Assembly: GCA_008704415.1 (NCBI GenBank)
Contig: VXIS01000116.1
Location: 1-64,000, forward strand
Origin: Sphaerosporella brunnea
Taxonomy: Eukaryota; Ascomycota; Pezizomycetes; Pezizales; Pyronemataceae
Direction of reading: 5' to 3'
Length of the DNA stretch: 64,000 nt
Made by a program: the position numbers and the translations under genes. Shown here piece after piece: positions 26,803-38,278 of the stretch. How positions within the stretch are numbered: the stretch's first letter is position 1; every line of letters starts with the position of its first letter. Under the pieces are notes generated by a model. That model worked only from the letters and a program-made list of their open reading frames with translations, made no database searches and was not told the origin of the DNA.

Positions 26803-29302
26803 GGCTTTTGCGTGGTTATAGCAGGGGTGTGATGTGTGGTGGTTTCGGTAGGTTCGATGATGATGATGATGGAAAGGATGCGGAGAGGAGGATGCGGAGG
26901 AGGGGAAGAGACATTGCTGCTGGATTTATTCGACTTGATCCTGCTCTGGCTGGCGTTCGGGACTCGCGTCTTAGCGGGGGTCCCTTCTAGCACAGACGGG
27001 ACAGATTCATGCATAATAATAATGCAAAAGGGCAAAGCGGGGGCGATGGCGCCGGTTCTTCAGCCAATTGCAATCTATTCTTGGGCACGCTCTGGCCACC
27101 CTCTTGAGCTTCAAGAAACGGTCAGAGCACAACCATTCGAGCCAACATAACATGTATGGATGACCAAAGGGAATAATGAGCACTCTATGTATTCTACTAT
27201 AACAACTCCCAGCTCCAAGCATGAATTCAAAGTCAGCTCCACTCCATGACACAGGAAGTTTGCACTTTCCCCCGTTCCTAAGCCCCTCTTCTCGTTCCTT
27301 GTCAAAATAGGCGCTCCACTCTTCAAGTCCGCACTTCCTTTGAATTGACGCTCCATGCTAATCGCCTGCTTTTGCGCACGATTAACCCTGAGCCCTCGTC
27401 AAAGCGTGTGCCTCAGCTCATCGAGAATGACAACGCTGAGATTTTCAATGTTAACACGTAGCCGCCGACGTCAAGCCTCGTCCACAGAATGGGCACAGAT
27501 CATGATATCCGAGCATAAAGTCGTTGGTATCGATATCGAAAAAGCAGATTCTGCAAGCAGAGACTCAATCAACCAAGATATTCGATATTGTGGAAATCAA
27601 AGGTCGGGGGTCCATAGCAAACCAGTAGCCGCGTTCTGGATCGAGGTTAAAGGTTCTAGGGTAGCTGTTCTAACCACATAATACGGGAAGGAGATGGCGG
27701 GGGACCCGGTGCGGGGAAGCCTTTTTGCTGGCGTGGTGAAAAAGACATGGTTCCAGACTGGCGGTGATCTGTTTTCCCCTTGGGACACTCTTGTAGTGAC
27801 ATATTGTCGTTTTTGTACAGAGATAAAATGACGGTAATTAATAAGTTTGTTTTCTAGATAGACAGCACCGGCGACCATCCTCAAAGTTCGCTACAGACTA
27901 CAGTAAGTATTGTCGTCTTCTCCAATCCTCGAGCATCAGACCAACGGTTATGCCAGCAAATCAAACGTCGATTGCCCTCAACTCTTGGTCAACCGCCTAC
28001 AAATCCAACTCCAAAAACTAAAGACAGCCAGGGAAAAAAAAATGCATGATTCACAAGTTATCACTCGATGTGCGTATTCACCAATCCTCGCCGGACTCCG
28101 CGAACTTCACTAGTTATATGGCTTCTAAAGCGATTTTACACGCGGTCTACAAATATTGCGTATCTGTGCATGTGGTTAGACTAGTGTTAGTGCTATCCAA
28201 CCTTCGGGCATTTTGGGCGTTTCTTGAATCCTCACCAGAACGCCTTTGATACCTGCCCTGTCTGATGAAGTAAGGAAAGCAATCACTTCAAATGAGTAAC
28301 TTGGGGAAATGAGTAACTTTGGGTCCAGTTTCTTCTAGGGAAGCAGATGTTTGGGCTGTGCTCTGTTGTGTTGGGGCTGTCAGAATGGGTCAAAACGGAG
28401 AAGCGGGAAACCACGGGAAGTACAACCCCCAATCACCTAATCTCCGACTGCACCATATCGTTTTTTGTTTGGTTTTTTTGGTTTTTTTTGCTGGGCATAG
28501 CTAAATATGACTGCAACACTGTAGAACGTTTCTCTCTTGATGGCTGTTCATTTCTAGGCAGTTCTGTTGGTGGTTTGCCGTCGGGGCGTTCCACAGCTAT
28601 GGGACGGAAAACTGAAACGATCCGCGGATATTCGGAGCCTACCAGTAAAAATAACCTCCGACTCCCGCCGTCTGTCTGTACTCTGGAGGCCGAGCGCCAA
28701 GTTCGGGATTTTCTGATTGGCCCGCACAACAAAAAACCGCGAAAATAAAAACTCGGCCGTCAAAATTCATCGCAAATTAGAAGCTGCCACTTGCAGTCAA
28801 ATCCATCGCAAAAAACGCGATGCAGCACGTCCCGGAGGGGTAGCTGGGTGGGGGAGTGAGAGGCTGATGTGTGGCGTTGTGTGGCGACGCTGGATATTCA
28901 GCATCACCGTTTCAACTCTCTCAACATCACGACGGCCCAGCAACCCCTCCGGGACGTGCTGCATCGCGTTTTTTTCGATGGGTTTGACTGCAAGTGGCAG
29001 CTTCTAATTTGCGATGAATTTTGACGGCCGAGTTTTTATTTTCGCGGTTTTTTGTTGTGCGGGCTAATCAGAAAATCCCGAACTTGGCGCTCGGCCTCCA
29101 GAGTAGAATCCCAAGGATAAAACCCTGAACATCGGGTTTGATGGTGAAGAGAAATTAACATCTCTTCGTCAACATGAATTCTACATATACACATTCTCCG
29201 AACTGATATCTACACCAAAACCTCCACGCTTGACTCATATATACGCTCCATCTCTATCTTCGACTACTCCTTCTTCTCGTAACGGCCTTTATCACACCAG
29301 AT
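26803..29302. other. Gene-poor spacer upstream of UAP1
   Basis: The first 200 bases are the probable UAP1 promoter with a short GAT repeat near 26857-26872. The rest has no supported gene. It contains the foldback element at 28681-29103. Confidence 0.4.
28681..29103. mobile_element. Foldback MITE, about 168-bp inverted arms, TA duplication
   Basis: The left arm 28681-28848 is an almost perfect inverted copy of the right arm 28936-29103: I count four mismatches over about 168 bases. An 87-base loop separates the arms. The ends are CTCTGGAGGCCGAGCGCC and its complement, and each side is flanked by TA, as in Tc1/mariner-superfamily insertions. There is no coding capacity. It looks like a non-autonomous element that is recent or kept similar by gene conversion. 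Confidence 0.82.
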
Positions 29303-29568
29303 CTAGTCCCACTGCATCAGCACACTCCGATCAACTGCAAAAACCGAGAACTCACCAGCGCATAAGCGCAAGAAACAGTGAAGCCACCGGCCAAAAGAAG
29401 GGCTCCGAGGACTGATCCCAAAGGGGGATTGTCGGATAGAGCACGCCTTTCAGCGTCGAGAATGTAAATGCCACCCCAGTTGCGGACCTGAGTTCTAGAG
29501 CCGAGCTGAGCGCGGGAGAGGAGGGGGGCAGCTGTGCGGCGGCCGAGGGCGGGGACTCGCGAAAGCAT
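29303..29568 (-). CDS. Small putative mitochondrial membrane protein
   Basis: Two exons on the minus strand, 29356-29568 and a nine-base last exon 29303-29311, encode 73 residues. The first 30 residues are Arg/Ser/Ala-rich without acidic residues, as in a mitochondrial presequence. WGGIYILDAERRALSDNPP follows, then one hydrophobic segment (about residues 51-70, LGSVLGALLLAGGFTVSCAY) and the end ALWD. The 44-base intron has a good GTGAGT donor and a CAG acceptor. Read-through without splicing would run on for a few residues of non-hydrophobic sequence. The size and design recall small respiratory-chain subunits, but I cannot assign it to one. Confidence 0.5.
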
Positions 29569-32266
29569 TTTGTAGGATTTCTCGTGGGGAGGGGGAGCGG
29601 GGGAGGGGCGGGGAAGGGGGCGGGGAAGGGATATGACGGGACGGCTGCTTTATATGTTCACGATGCTGATCGGCGGCGTGCGAAGTTTTGGTTTCTCTGG
29701 TCTAGCCTTGTTGTTTCGTCACTCGAGGGGGGCCCGGCCACACGGAAATTCGGCAGCTTAGCCTCTTAAGCAGTTCGGCTTCGTTTCTGGAGGGCTCTAA
29801 TAGTCCCGATTCCCGATCGGTTCCGAGGGTTTGATTCATCGGTTCTCACTCACCCGATGTCGTACGATGCTTTATCTGACGGAACGAGCGTGTACCGTTA
29901 GCGACGACCAACACGCGAGAACACTATGCGGAAGTATGTACCTCGAGTCTCGAGCTATTGTACATAGCGGAGAAAGGTCGAAGCCCCAACGAAGAGAAAG
30001 CCTCAAGAGCAAAGAGCAGCAGCCGCAAGGTCGTCGTTATTTCCGCCACTGCAGACCCCCATTTTCGCCCTTCACAGGCGTTTTGAGTGAAGCCAGTTCC
30101 CGCCTATGGTGACAATACTCTACCGTAGCCATAGTCTTGTTCCACCTGCCATTGAGAATCAGCGCTGCTTTCTGGCTCTCATTTTCTTGCCCAATGGGTC
30201 TTCGAGTTCACGCCGCCACTCCTTGAGCCTTCGTGTGCCATTTTTCTGGTTTGTTGAGCCGCAGATCCTCTGTGATTGCTGTGAGGATCTCCCGACGGCT
30301 GGCTGATGGAAAATCTCGTTTTGGAGACGATGACATAACCACGCACCTTACTGGATACCGGTACCTCGGTAGATGCCCGCCAGGCGAGGCCAGACGGGAA
30401 TAACGGGAATAGGAATCAAGAGACGAGGCCATAGCCCCCCCCCCCCCATTGGCTTATGAGAGTCATGGGAGTCGAGACTAAGAACACGCTACCAAAAAAC
30501 TACCTACCTCAAGCCAGCACCAAAGTCTTTTTTGCAATCTCGTCTCAAGATTTCTGGCAAAACTGATCTATGCAGCTGGCACTGCAACGCTGCTCTCTAC
30601 TACACACTACAATCCGTATAGAGGTTTGAGAAAAAAGCCATTGCATTTGGGGGATGCAGGAGACGACCGGTCTGATCATGAGACTGATTTTGATCACACC
30701 TTGCCATTTCAATACCTCTCTCTGGGGGGGGAGGGGGTTTAGGAGAGGAGGCAGTAGCATAGACTTCGAACTGCTAGACTCGATTCCAGATTCTAGTATT
30801 TTGAGAACCGTGCGAGTTCCTAATTCGTCAACGGCTTGGTCAACGCATTTTTGCCTATGTTATGAGTTCTTTCGATTGAAGACCGGATTGATATCTCACT
30901 GTTTCTGATAGATACAAAAATTTCTCTGGCAATGATGCTTTGAACTGCCAAAGTACTATCACCTTGGGACGAGGACCTGGCTGGTACGGTACCAATCTCA
31001 CAGAGTCCTTCCTTATGGTAAATTTGTGGCTTATATTCGAAGTTATGGATAACATAAGTGCTTAACACCACAATTGACTTCTCGGAGGGGATAGTTGTAG
31101 TATTGGTCGGCGTGATATCCGGAAGCCTAAAGGTGATACCAAATTTAAGCGAAGACACGCTTCGCTTAATAAGGCACTTATGTAACCTCAATCACCATGT
31201 AGTAAACAACCTCGATGCTCAACCCCCAGCAACGGTCCCAGTTGCAGCCTGTGCAATACTCTGGTATGTCTTTTCTGCGGCCGGTGTCCCATAGGTCTCG
31301 CCATCTCTGTGGGCGGCAAGAATGCTTTCTTTTCAAAATATCACTATAATAGCCTATCCTTAGTATCCTATACAAAGGCTGACAGAGTGAGTGAAGTGCT
31401 CTCGGTCCTCACTCTACTCTATATCATGTACTAGAAATGGGCATACACAGACCTCGAGTGCCGTATTGCAAACGCTGCCTGTCAGCAAATACCCAGTAGC
31501 CCAACTGCAAACTGCAGTCCTTCTCCTCCATCAGCTAGCCCAACACAACCACGAAAACTGTCGTGAAAACGAACAACGTGAAACTTATACCTCACCGGTT
31601 TTCTTTTCTTTTTCTGATAGGTCTGGCATTGCACACATGGTTGAGCCACAGCAGGCCTGTGCTGAAGGTTAAACGACGTCATCGGGAACATCGTTCAAGA
31701 CATCGTTCAAGTTAGAGCACCTCCAAAGGTTCGGCCCGAGACCATTTATCGGCAACACGAGCATCGTGCACTGAATTATCTGGTGCGGCCACCGTGGCGA
31801 GCAAAAAAGGTTCGACTGGATGGCTGATTGGCATCTGGGTTCCAGAGAATAGCCATGTCAAGTAGGACATTGCGGATTCCGGTGAACTCGAACGGCTTGC
31901 CAAACCAGTCACTGTGGCCTGCTACCAGCTTCCTCGCCCTTTGCCCAAAAGCGTCATCACCCCCCGTCCGATGCTCATCACTTAATAAGCAAAATCATGG
32001 CGTGCCAAGGGGAAGTCTCTAGCCAGTACGTTTCGAACCCAAACTCTCCTTGGGTATTCTTAAGTTGGCCGGCCCTTGGGCTCTAGAGGTCACTCTTTCA
32101 CAGATCAATGCAACTGAAAACTCCGGCAGATAATTTTCACAGACTGCCGAGACTTATGTCGTACAGCAGAATACTGTCATAGGCGCTCCGGAATGCAAGT
32201 CCTCTCCCTCCCCGCAGTGATACATAAAACATAACTAAACCATCAGTGTCTCGGAAATCGTCTCGC
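29569..32266. other. Gene-poor spacer
   Basis: G-rich sequence (29586-29635) lies just upstream of the small mitochondrial gene. A C run is at about 30438-30448. A perfect 10-bp hairpin is at 31145-31169. One minus-strand frame of 123 codons (30820-31191) is the longest but shows no domain. No gene is supported. Confidence 0.35.
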
Positions 32267-32582
32267 ATGGATCGATCGCCTACACGATTTGCCTCTCTAA
32301 TCGAGTCCTTGATCGCGGGAGCTTCCAATGCCGAGAGCGAAATCGTCAGGTCCACCCACGGCATAGCTCGCGAACCGCCGCCAGAAGCGGGAGCAGATTG
32401 CACGACCCCGATCCCTGAAGAGCTGCGCTGGGTACTCGCCAAATACGGGCGCAACTTGAAGGAGGGTAGAAGCTTCTTCGGGCACCGAGCCCCAGCCCGA
32501 GAAAGTGACTATTGAACTGCAAGGCCCAGGAGCAAAAACCGGAACTGACCTCAAGAGTTCAGTTTTTGTACCACGGGAGTAA
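32267..32582 (+). pseudogene. Unidentified coding relic with a one-base frameshift
   Basis: From ATG 32267 a coding-like frame runs MDRSPTRFASLIESLIAGAS, continuing through PIPEELRWVLAKYGRNLKEG. Around 32470-32480 coding character moves to another frame (PEKVTIELQGPGAKTGTDLK), which ends at a TAA at 32580-32582. The move corresponds to one extra T within GCTTCTTCG. No intron of usable length fits. No family is recognised. It may be the decayed N-terminal part of the same gene as the trypsin-like relic 0.9 kb downstream. Confidence 0.3.
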
Positions 32583-33476
32583 CTATAATGTCTCACACAA
32601 TCTCTTTTACACAAGTAGCAAAACACTCATACTTTGGCTCGGATAAACTTTCAAATTGAAAAATACCGAGCTCGGTGTGTCAAAAAAAATGGGGAACTGA
32701 TATCAGAACTGATGCCGAAAAGGCGACCCATCCAAAGCGACCAGCCTCAAACATATTCCTGTATGCTGACTTTATATGAAAAGACTATCCATAGATCCAG
32801 CTCCTCCGAGACTGGGTCCCCAGGTGGCGATTGGTTACTACGTCGTCCCCATGGCTTACCAGAATGTCTGAACAAGTAGTCTCAAGACCCTTCGGACTTA
32901 CAGCGATTATTTTTGCCTCTTGCCTTCGTTTTCCGTTCCAGCCATCTGTATCCACAGCCCCATTGCTGACGCTATCTGTTGTCGGCGGGGAGTTCCTGTG
33001 GTAGTTCTTCACGGCTCATTTGAGGACCTGTAGATACATCCTTGGTCGCCGAGGATGTCGTCGATGACCTTGTCAACTCCGGATTGACAGGGTTGGCCCT
33101 CAGGCGACGTTTACGAATGCTCGCGGAACTACCGTTGCCTATCCGAGCCGCCCTGAGTCTTGAACCGGTTATGCCCGGATCCTGGCGACTGGAATGGAGA
33201 ACAAAGGCTCCGTCTGGGTTTACTAGACCCCCTTGACCTCTGGAAACGGAATCGAAGCGGAGCGGAGATACCTTCTCACGGCGACAACTTCCCTGACGTC
33301 GATGCCTTAGAGAACTTAACCATTAACTACAACTCCTGGACGACTCGACATAATCGCCATCCTGTCTTTCCGCTACCGATCCAGACCAACTGTGGTGGAT
33401 AACAGGACCCGGGCTGCGCAGACCGCTTGCCGCGCGGTGAAATGTGGGCGGATTGGTGTGGATAATGCCGGTTTGA

Positions 33477-34139
33477 GCGCTCCTAGAGCTGCTGGGACCC
33501 TACCAGGGCTCAAACGGCTTGTGGTGGGAGTTGCAGGAATTATTGGACTGGACGAAGGAAGAAACCTGTAGCGATGGCGGGGAGGCCTTTATCGGTGGAA
33601 CCATTGGACTCTCGGGTCCGGAACCAGAAGATGGGAAGACATGGTACAAGGAGGGTGCCACAACCGGATGGACAGCTCATGGCAAGCTGTCCAATACGCA
33701 CGCCGAACTCTTCCTCAAGGGAAATACCACGCCTATAAAACCCGAAGCCTTCGAAGAGGATTGTGTCCATGCCGATAATTGCATTGAAGCCAAACCTCAA
33801 TTGTTTTTCCCGAGGCAGCTGGCCGAATCCATGGTTGTTAAGGGAGACAGCGGAACAAGCCTGTATGGCGTCTCCGGCGGCACTAAATATTTCGTGTTTG
33901 GAGGCATCGTAGTTTCCATCTTCCGCGCCACAGCAATAGAGCCTGTCTGCCCACCCAAAAGGGAACGCGAAAGTGAAAGCAAAAGGTGTCAGGCTACCAG
34001 TCTGGATTGTTACTGGTATATCTTGACCATGTTGCGCTGGAGAGATGTGATCTGTCCGCTGCAGCTTCCGTCAATCCTCTCAGTGATTGGTGAAGATTGT
34101 CATGGTAGCCCCGCTACCCCGGGTCTTCGCTCAGATTGA
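33477..34139 (+). pseudogene. Trypsin-like (GDSG) domain relic
   Basis: An open frame without a clear start begins after a stop at 33474-33476, reads GPYQGSNGLWWELQELLDW, and continues to a stop at 34137-34139. The segment WYKEGATTGWTAHGKLSNTH fits the K-x-G-x-TTG-x-T pattern seen in fungal trypsin-fold proteins, and VVKGDSGTSLYGVSGG contains the GDSG nucleophile motif followed by a hydrophobic FGGIVVSIF strand. This is the C-terminal half of a serine-peptidase-like domain. The His and Asp half is not recoverable in one frame upstream (33040-33470), where frames are interrupted. Hence I call it a relic rather than an active gene. The last 40 codons look non-coding. Confidence 0.42.
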
Positions 34140-37100
34140 GAGGTGTACTGGCGTCAAATGGAGGCTCGCGTTTTCCCTTTCTGTTTGTTTCCCGGGCTTG
34201 GGCACCTACGTGGTATCGTTACATGGTCGTTGTTTTGTTACTGTTATTGCAGGTCTAACCAGGCTTGTCAATAGACGCCCTTAATGGCCCAGGTGGGCTG
34301 CCAGAGGGCTGAGGGTTACTCGTGAATTTTCTGAGGTGAAGTGCGGTGCTAGGGGGTGAACACCATTCCTTCGAGTAGGCCCCGGTGCGAATCCAGTGTG
34401 AAGCCAAAGAGCCACTTGAACAACCAACCAGTATAGCTGCCATGAATGCTCAGCTTCCAGTTGACCCTTCTCTTCTCGCTCGCCCTCAGGAAGGAACTCG
34501 ATGTCACTGTGGAATATGTTGTCGGGTCGGTCTTCAATATTTTAGCAGGCCATGAGTGCCCGGTCGTTGTTTTTGCCTGTACCCCAGGCCATAATGAATC
34601 TGAGCTGGTGGAAAAAAGAGATTACTACCCCACTCGATAACTGAAAAATATCAGGAGGGGTCAACAATCAAGAGGGCAGGATGCCCAAAGGCATGCTAGT
34701 AGAACGTTTTGATTATGGGGGCTTAGATGGCCATGATTTTTGTCCGCAGCCAGTGTTTCTTTTCCACCCAGCTGGCCCAACTGCTAGCCTATCAGCCAAA
34801 AATCCCAGCCCGGCTACCAAGGCAGCCCATGCAGCCAGTCCAGCTGGCTGGCTATTGGCAAGCCTGGGTCTAACCACCATTGCCGAGCGTCAAGCCCATG
34901 AATACTCACCCACACTAGATACTCTGCTCTACCGTTTTAAAATGCATTCGCTTTCATAAGAAATGTCTTTGAAACTTTCAGTTTCCGTACTGGTCTGTTT
35001 GGTGATCTATGATCTTCTTAGACCCTAGGTAGCTTGCTTGCTTGCTTGCATGGTTGCTTCCATTTTCCAATCACAGATATTCGTTTAACTTTGAACGGTG
35101 AATGAAGGATCTAGGATTTCAACATTTAAAGTGTTTTTTTTTTTTTTTTCCTTCCTTGTTTAAAAAACACGTTTCAAGTTAAATGTTTTATAGACGTATA
35201 CCTAATAATGTTTGGATGTTAAACTTGTGCAAAGTGCTATCCGCAAAAACGTCGTTCACGCTATAAAAAACGCTTCAAAAATTATATCCGCAAAAACAAC
35301 GTAGTTGAAAACGTCGTTAACACCTAACTTAAAGCAAGTCAGTTTGTGAGGTTCCAGCCGAGTGATGTCGGGTGCGAAATCCCGCTATCGAAACGTTTTG
35401 AACTCTCTGTGTTCACGCATTCTCACTCCACATACCTAATTGACGCATGTCTTTCCTTGTGTGGCTGCATTGCCATATCAATCTCAGTATCATTGTTCAA
35501 GGAAATGTGATGCTCTGGCAGATCAACCCTTGCCTTCAAGGTTGACGGTGGCGCTCGTATATCGGCGACAATACCGTACGATAAGCGGGGGTTCACACAT
35601 TCACCAGCTGTTAACTGGGGATTAACTGCATCTGGGTGGGCGGGAAACACCCTGGTGGTTAATGCTACCCTACCCTGAAACCCATGACTTATTGGGGTTG
35701 GCGACTACGTCCGCACTTTATATCTAGAGAAGAGATGTTGGTGATAGTTTCTTGGCTCAGGATTAAAGACAGATTTTGTTGGCTGCACTCATTTGCACTA
35801 CGGTCTATGCTCACCTGGCCCGAAAGCTGGCAATACTTGGAGCAGCTACTCTGCAAAGCGATTGTGTGCTGGGTGACGTTTGTGAATGGTGTGTCCAAAG
35901 GGATCGGGTTGAAACGGCATCAGGAACTCTTTGAGTGTTTCCGCACCTTGGTGGAACAGTGTGCCCTCCCCTTTGAGAAGGATATTAGCAACGGCACCAC
36001 AGCCTGTAATAATGCCACGGCACTTGGCCAGGGCATCCCAGACTTTGTACAACTTTGCTAAGGTTAATCGACTTGCAATACCACTTATCGGGGTTGAGCA
36101 GTGGGGCTTACAATAGAGATGCTGGCTCGCAGACCTTGGTGCCAGTAAACGCCTTGCAAGGGAAGCGGCGTGTAAGGCATATCAGCAAACAGTCACGTTT
36201 AACGGCATGCTTTGTTTCATCAGGGTTGACGTTGATGTTGTACTGCAGGACCAACTGTGATGGACGCACATTTTGGCTGCAACAGCGGCTCAGCTGTGTT
36301 TTTATCAATACATTCTCCTCTGTCGCTGCTGCCGCCGTTCTGTATTTTTTTGTTCCTGGTCGTTGGCTGTCTTGTGACCGCTTCAGTGTTGCGAGCCGCG
36401 GAATATCTCCCTCTAGCCATACTAGTAGGTCTGGCATCTTCAGTGACATCTGCCAGGTCCCATTGCCGTCCTTCCGCGAGAAACGTAGTTGTGCCGCTCG
36501 TATCTCTTTACTCCACAGCGGCTTGTTTCACATTGCATCCGACTGACAGGTGCAGAAGGGTGGCGGCGGTGATTTGTTTTTTTTGATTTGTTTTTTTTTA
36601 TCTGTGCTTCTAGAGGTGTCGTCAACTGTTTTACCGTGGGGTCGACGCTGCGGATTTTCTGATTCGTTGCTGCGGCTAGCCTATGCATGCTAAAAGGCCC
36701 CGTGCATACTTCATCCCTCAGCGCAGAAACATGGCGAGACACTTTTCGGTGCAACCTGCTGCATAGGGTGCATATCTGGATTCCGAGGGAACGAAAGAGC
36801 AGCCAGTCAGATCGTCGATTCGAAGAACTCCTGCAACCCGGGTGGGTGTTTGGATTCCTTGTCGATCATGCTCAATGTCATCTCTGCCCTCCCGAGAGAT
36901 GAGGGATGAGTGCGTTCGAGTGATGCCGAAGCATCCCTACCAAGGCGAGCTATGTTTCAACCCGCACACCCTCTCCCTCGGGCCCTTCGACCTTCAATTC
37001 CAAAAAAAGGTCCAGAGGGCCATATTTAATATTTTCACCGTCAGCTGCCTCCGTGTCTTCTCCCTCCCACTGCGCAGCTCCAACAAAAAAAAAACAAAAA

Positions 37101-37177
37101 AAAAAAAAACAACAAAAACAACAAAAAAAAGACAAACAGGCGGGCAGACAAACAAACAAACAAAAATCACCAGAACG
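34140..37177. other. Gene-poor, repeat-bearing spacer
   Basis: It contains a GCTT/TTGC microsatellite at about 35031-35052, a T run near 35134-35150 and an AT-rich stretch 35090-35320 in which TATCCGCAAAAAC and AAACGTCGTT each occur twice. The last 100 bases before 37178 are A-rich with AAC/AAAC repeats, the leader of the next gene. No gene is supported. Confidence 0.35.
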
Positions 37178-38278
37178 ATGGACGACAACTATTACCAGCG
37201 CTCGCAGCGGCTAGCCCGCAGCTCCTCTCCGTTTCCGACGCCAACAAGACTCTCCTCCCTCTACCGCAAGTACGTGCTCTTGGGAGTCCCGCCGACACCG
37301 CAGCGGCTTTTGCTGCTCCTCACACGTTTCCAGAAGCAACTGCAAGCACGACCAAGGACCTGCGCCGTTCTCTTCCTCTGCGTCTTCAGCGTACACAACG
37401 CCCTCTGCCCGATCTCCCAGCTCGAAGCGCCATCCGACCTCAACATCGCCGCCGCAATCCTTCTTTGGACCACCTACGCCCTGGTGACTGTAAGCTTCTG
37501 GTACACAGCCAACATCATCGTCCCCGTCTGGATCTCCCTCGCATTCCGTGAGATCCTGGAATATGCCTCCCTTTCCCCCTGGCTTACAGTTCCGCTTCTG
37601 GCGGCTTGGGGCCTGAGCGTGCTCGCGTGGATCCGCGCGGGGTCCGTGCGCGCCTTCGCCAACGGCGAGTGGGTAAATGCGGCGGAGAAGCGCGATGCGC
37701 GCGAACAGACCTCGCGGCTGTTGCAGCTGCAAGAGGAGTCGTGCCGCAAGTTCTCCGCTCAGATGCTGGCGTGGTTGTTTTCTACACCCGAAGTTAACAA
37801 GAGGGGGAAGACCAAGATGATGCTGCGCGAGGAGGGGGAGGAGGTAGCAGAGGGGGTGGATGTGTCGTTGTGGACCGAGGGCCAGCTGCTGATATTGCGT
37901 CCCGCTCCCTCCGTCGAGACGAGACTGAAGCTTTGGCCTAGCTTTGATAAGTTCGTGGACAGCGCTAAGGAGAGCGTTCGTGGCCTTCATGAGGATATGG
38001 GTGTCCTGAGAAAGAGCATGTCCTGGAATGTCGAGCTGAGACCGGAGTTGGAGCGCTTGTACATGCTGATCGATATCACGATTGAAATGTGGGAGGGCTT
38101 GTACGTTGAGCTAATGCATCCGGAAGGCAAAGACGAGACGAAACGTCCGGAGGTTGGTGACAGGCTGCCGATGAGAATCCTCAATGCCGTCAAGTGGTTC
38201 AGGGCCGTCGAGAAGAACGGCAAAAATGTTATCGTCGTTGAGTTTGGCCCACCACCGCCACCGTCTGCAAGGGAGTGA
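37178..38278 (+). CDS. Hypothetical membrane protein with three TM segments
   Basis: One uninterrupted frame encodes 366 residues. The start ATGGACGAC follows an A-rich leader; the same frame is open further upstream to 36842, but that part is low-quality sequence and the A-rich leader. Predicted membrane segments are at about residues 61-80, 88-112 and 133-152. A mostly helical, charged cytosolic region follows, including an Arg/Glu-rich stretch after residue 165 and a C-terminal domain with LERLYMLIDITIEMWEGLYV. The end is Pro-rich (GPPPPPSARE). I recognise no named family. The two-part layout of N-terminal membrane anchor plus soluble domain suggests a membrane-tethered function, which is inference. 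Confidence 0.78.
   Translation: MDDNYYQRSQRLARSSSPFPTPTRLSSLYRKYVLLGVPPTPQRLLLLLTRFQKQLQARPRTCAVLFLCVFSVHNALCPISQLEAPSDLNIAAAILLWTTYALVTVSFWYTANIIVPVWISLAFREILEYASLSPWLTVPLLAAWGLSVLAWIRAGSVRAFANGEWVNAAEKRDAREQTSRLLQLQEESCRKFSAQMLAWLFSTPEVNKRGKTKMMLREEGEEVAEGVDVSLWTEGQLLILRPAPSVETRLKLWPSFDKFVDSAKESVRGLHEDMGVLRKSMSWNVELRPELERLYMLIDITIEMWEGLYVELMHPEGKDETKRPEVGDRLPMRILNAVKWFRAVEKNGKNVIVVEFGPPPPPSARE

Noticed and set aside
30820..31191. A 123-codon minus-strand frame.
   Set aside because: No domain, no plausible neighbouring exon and AT-rich sequence where long frames can arise by chance; not supported enough to list as a gene.
36842..37177. In-frame 5' extension of the 37178 gene.
   Set aside because: It would encode an A-rich leader as Lys/Thr/Asn runs; the ATG at 37178 has a normal leader and a better protein start.
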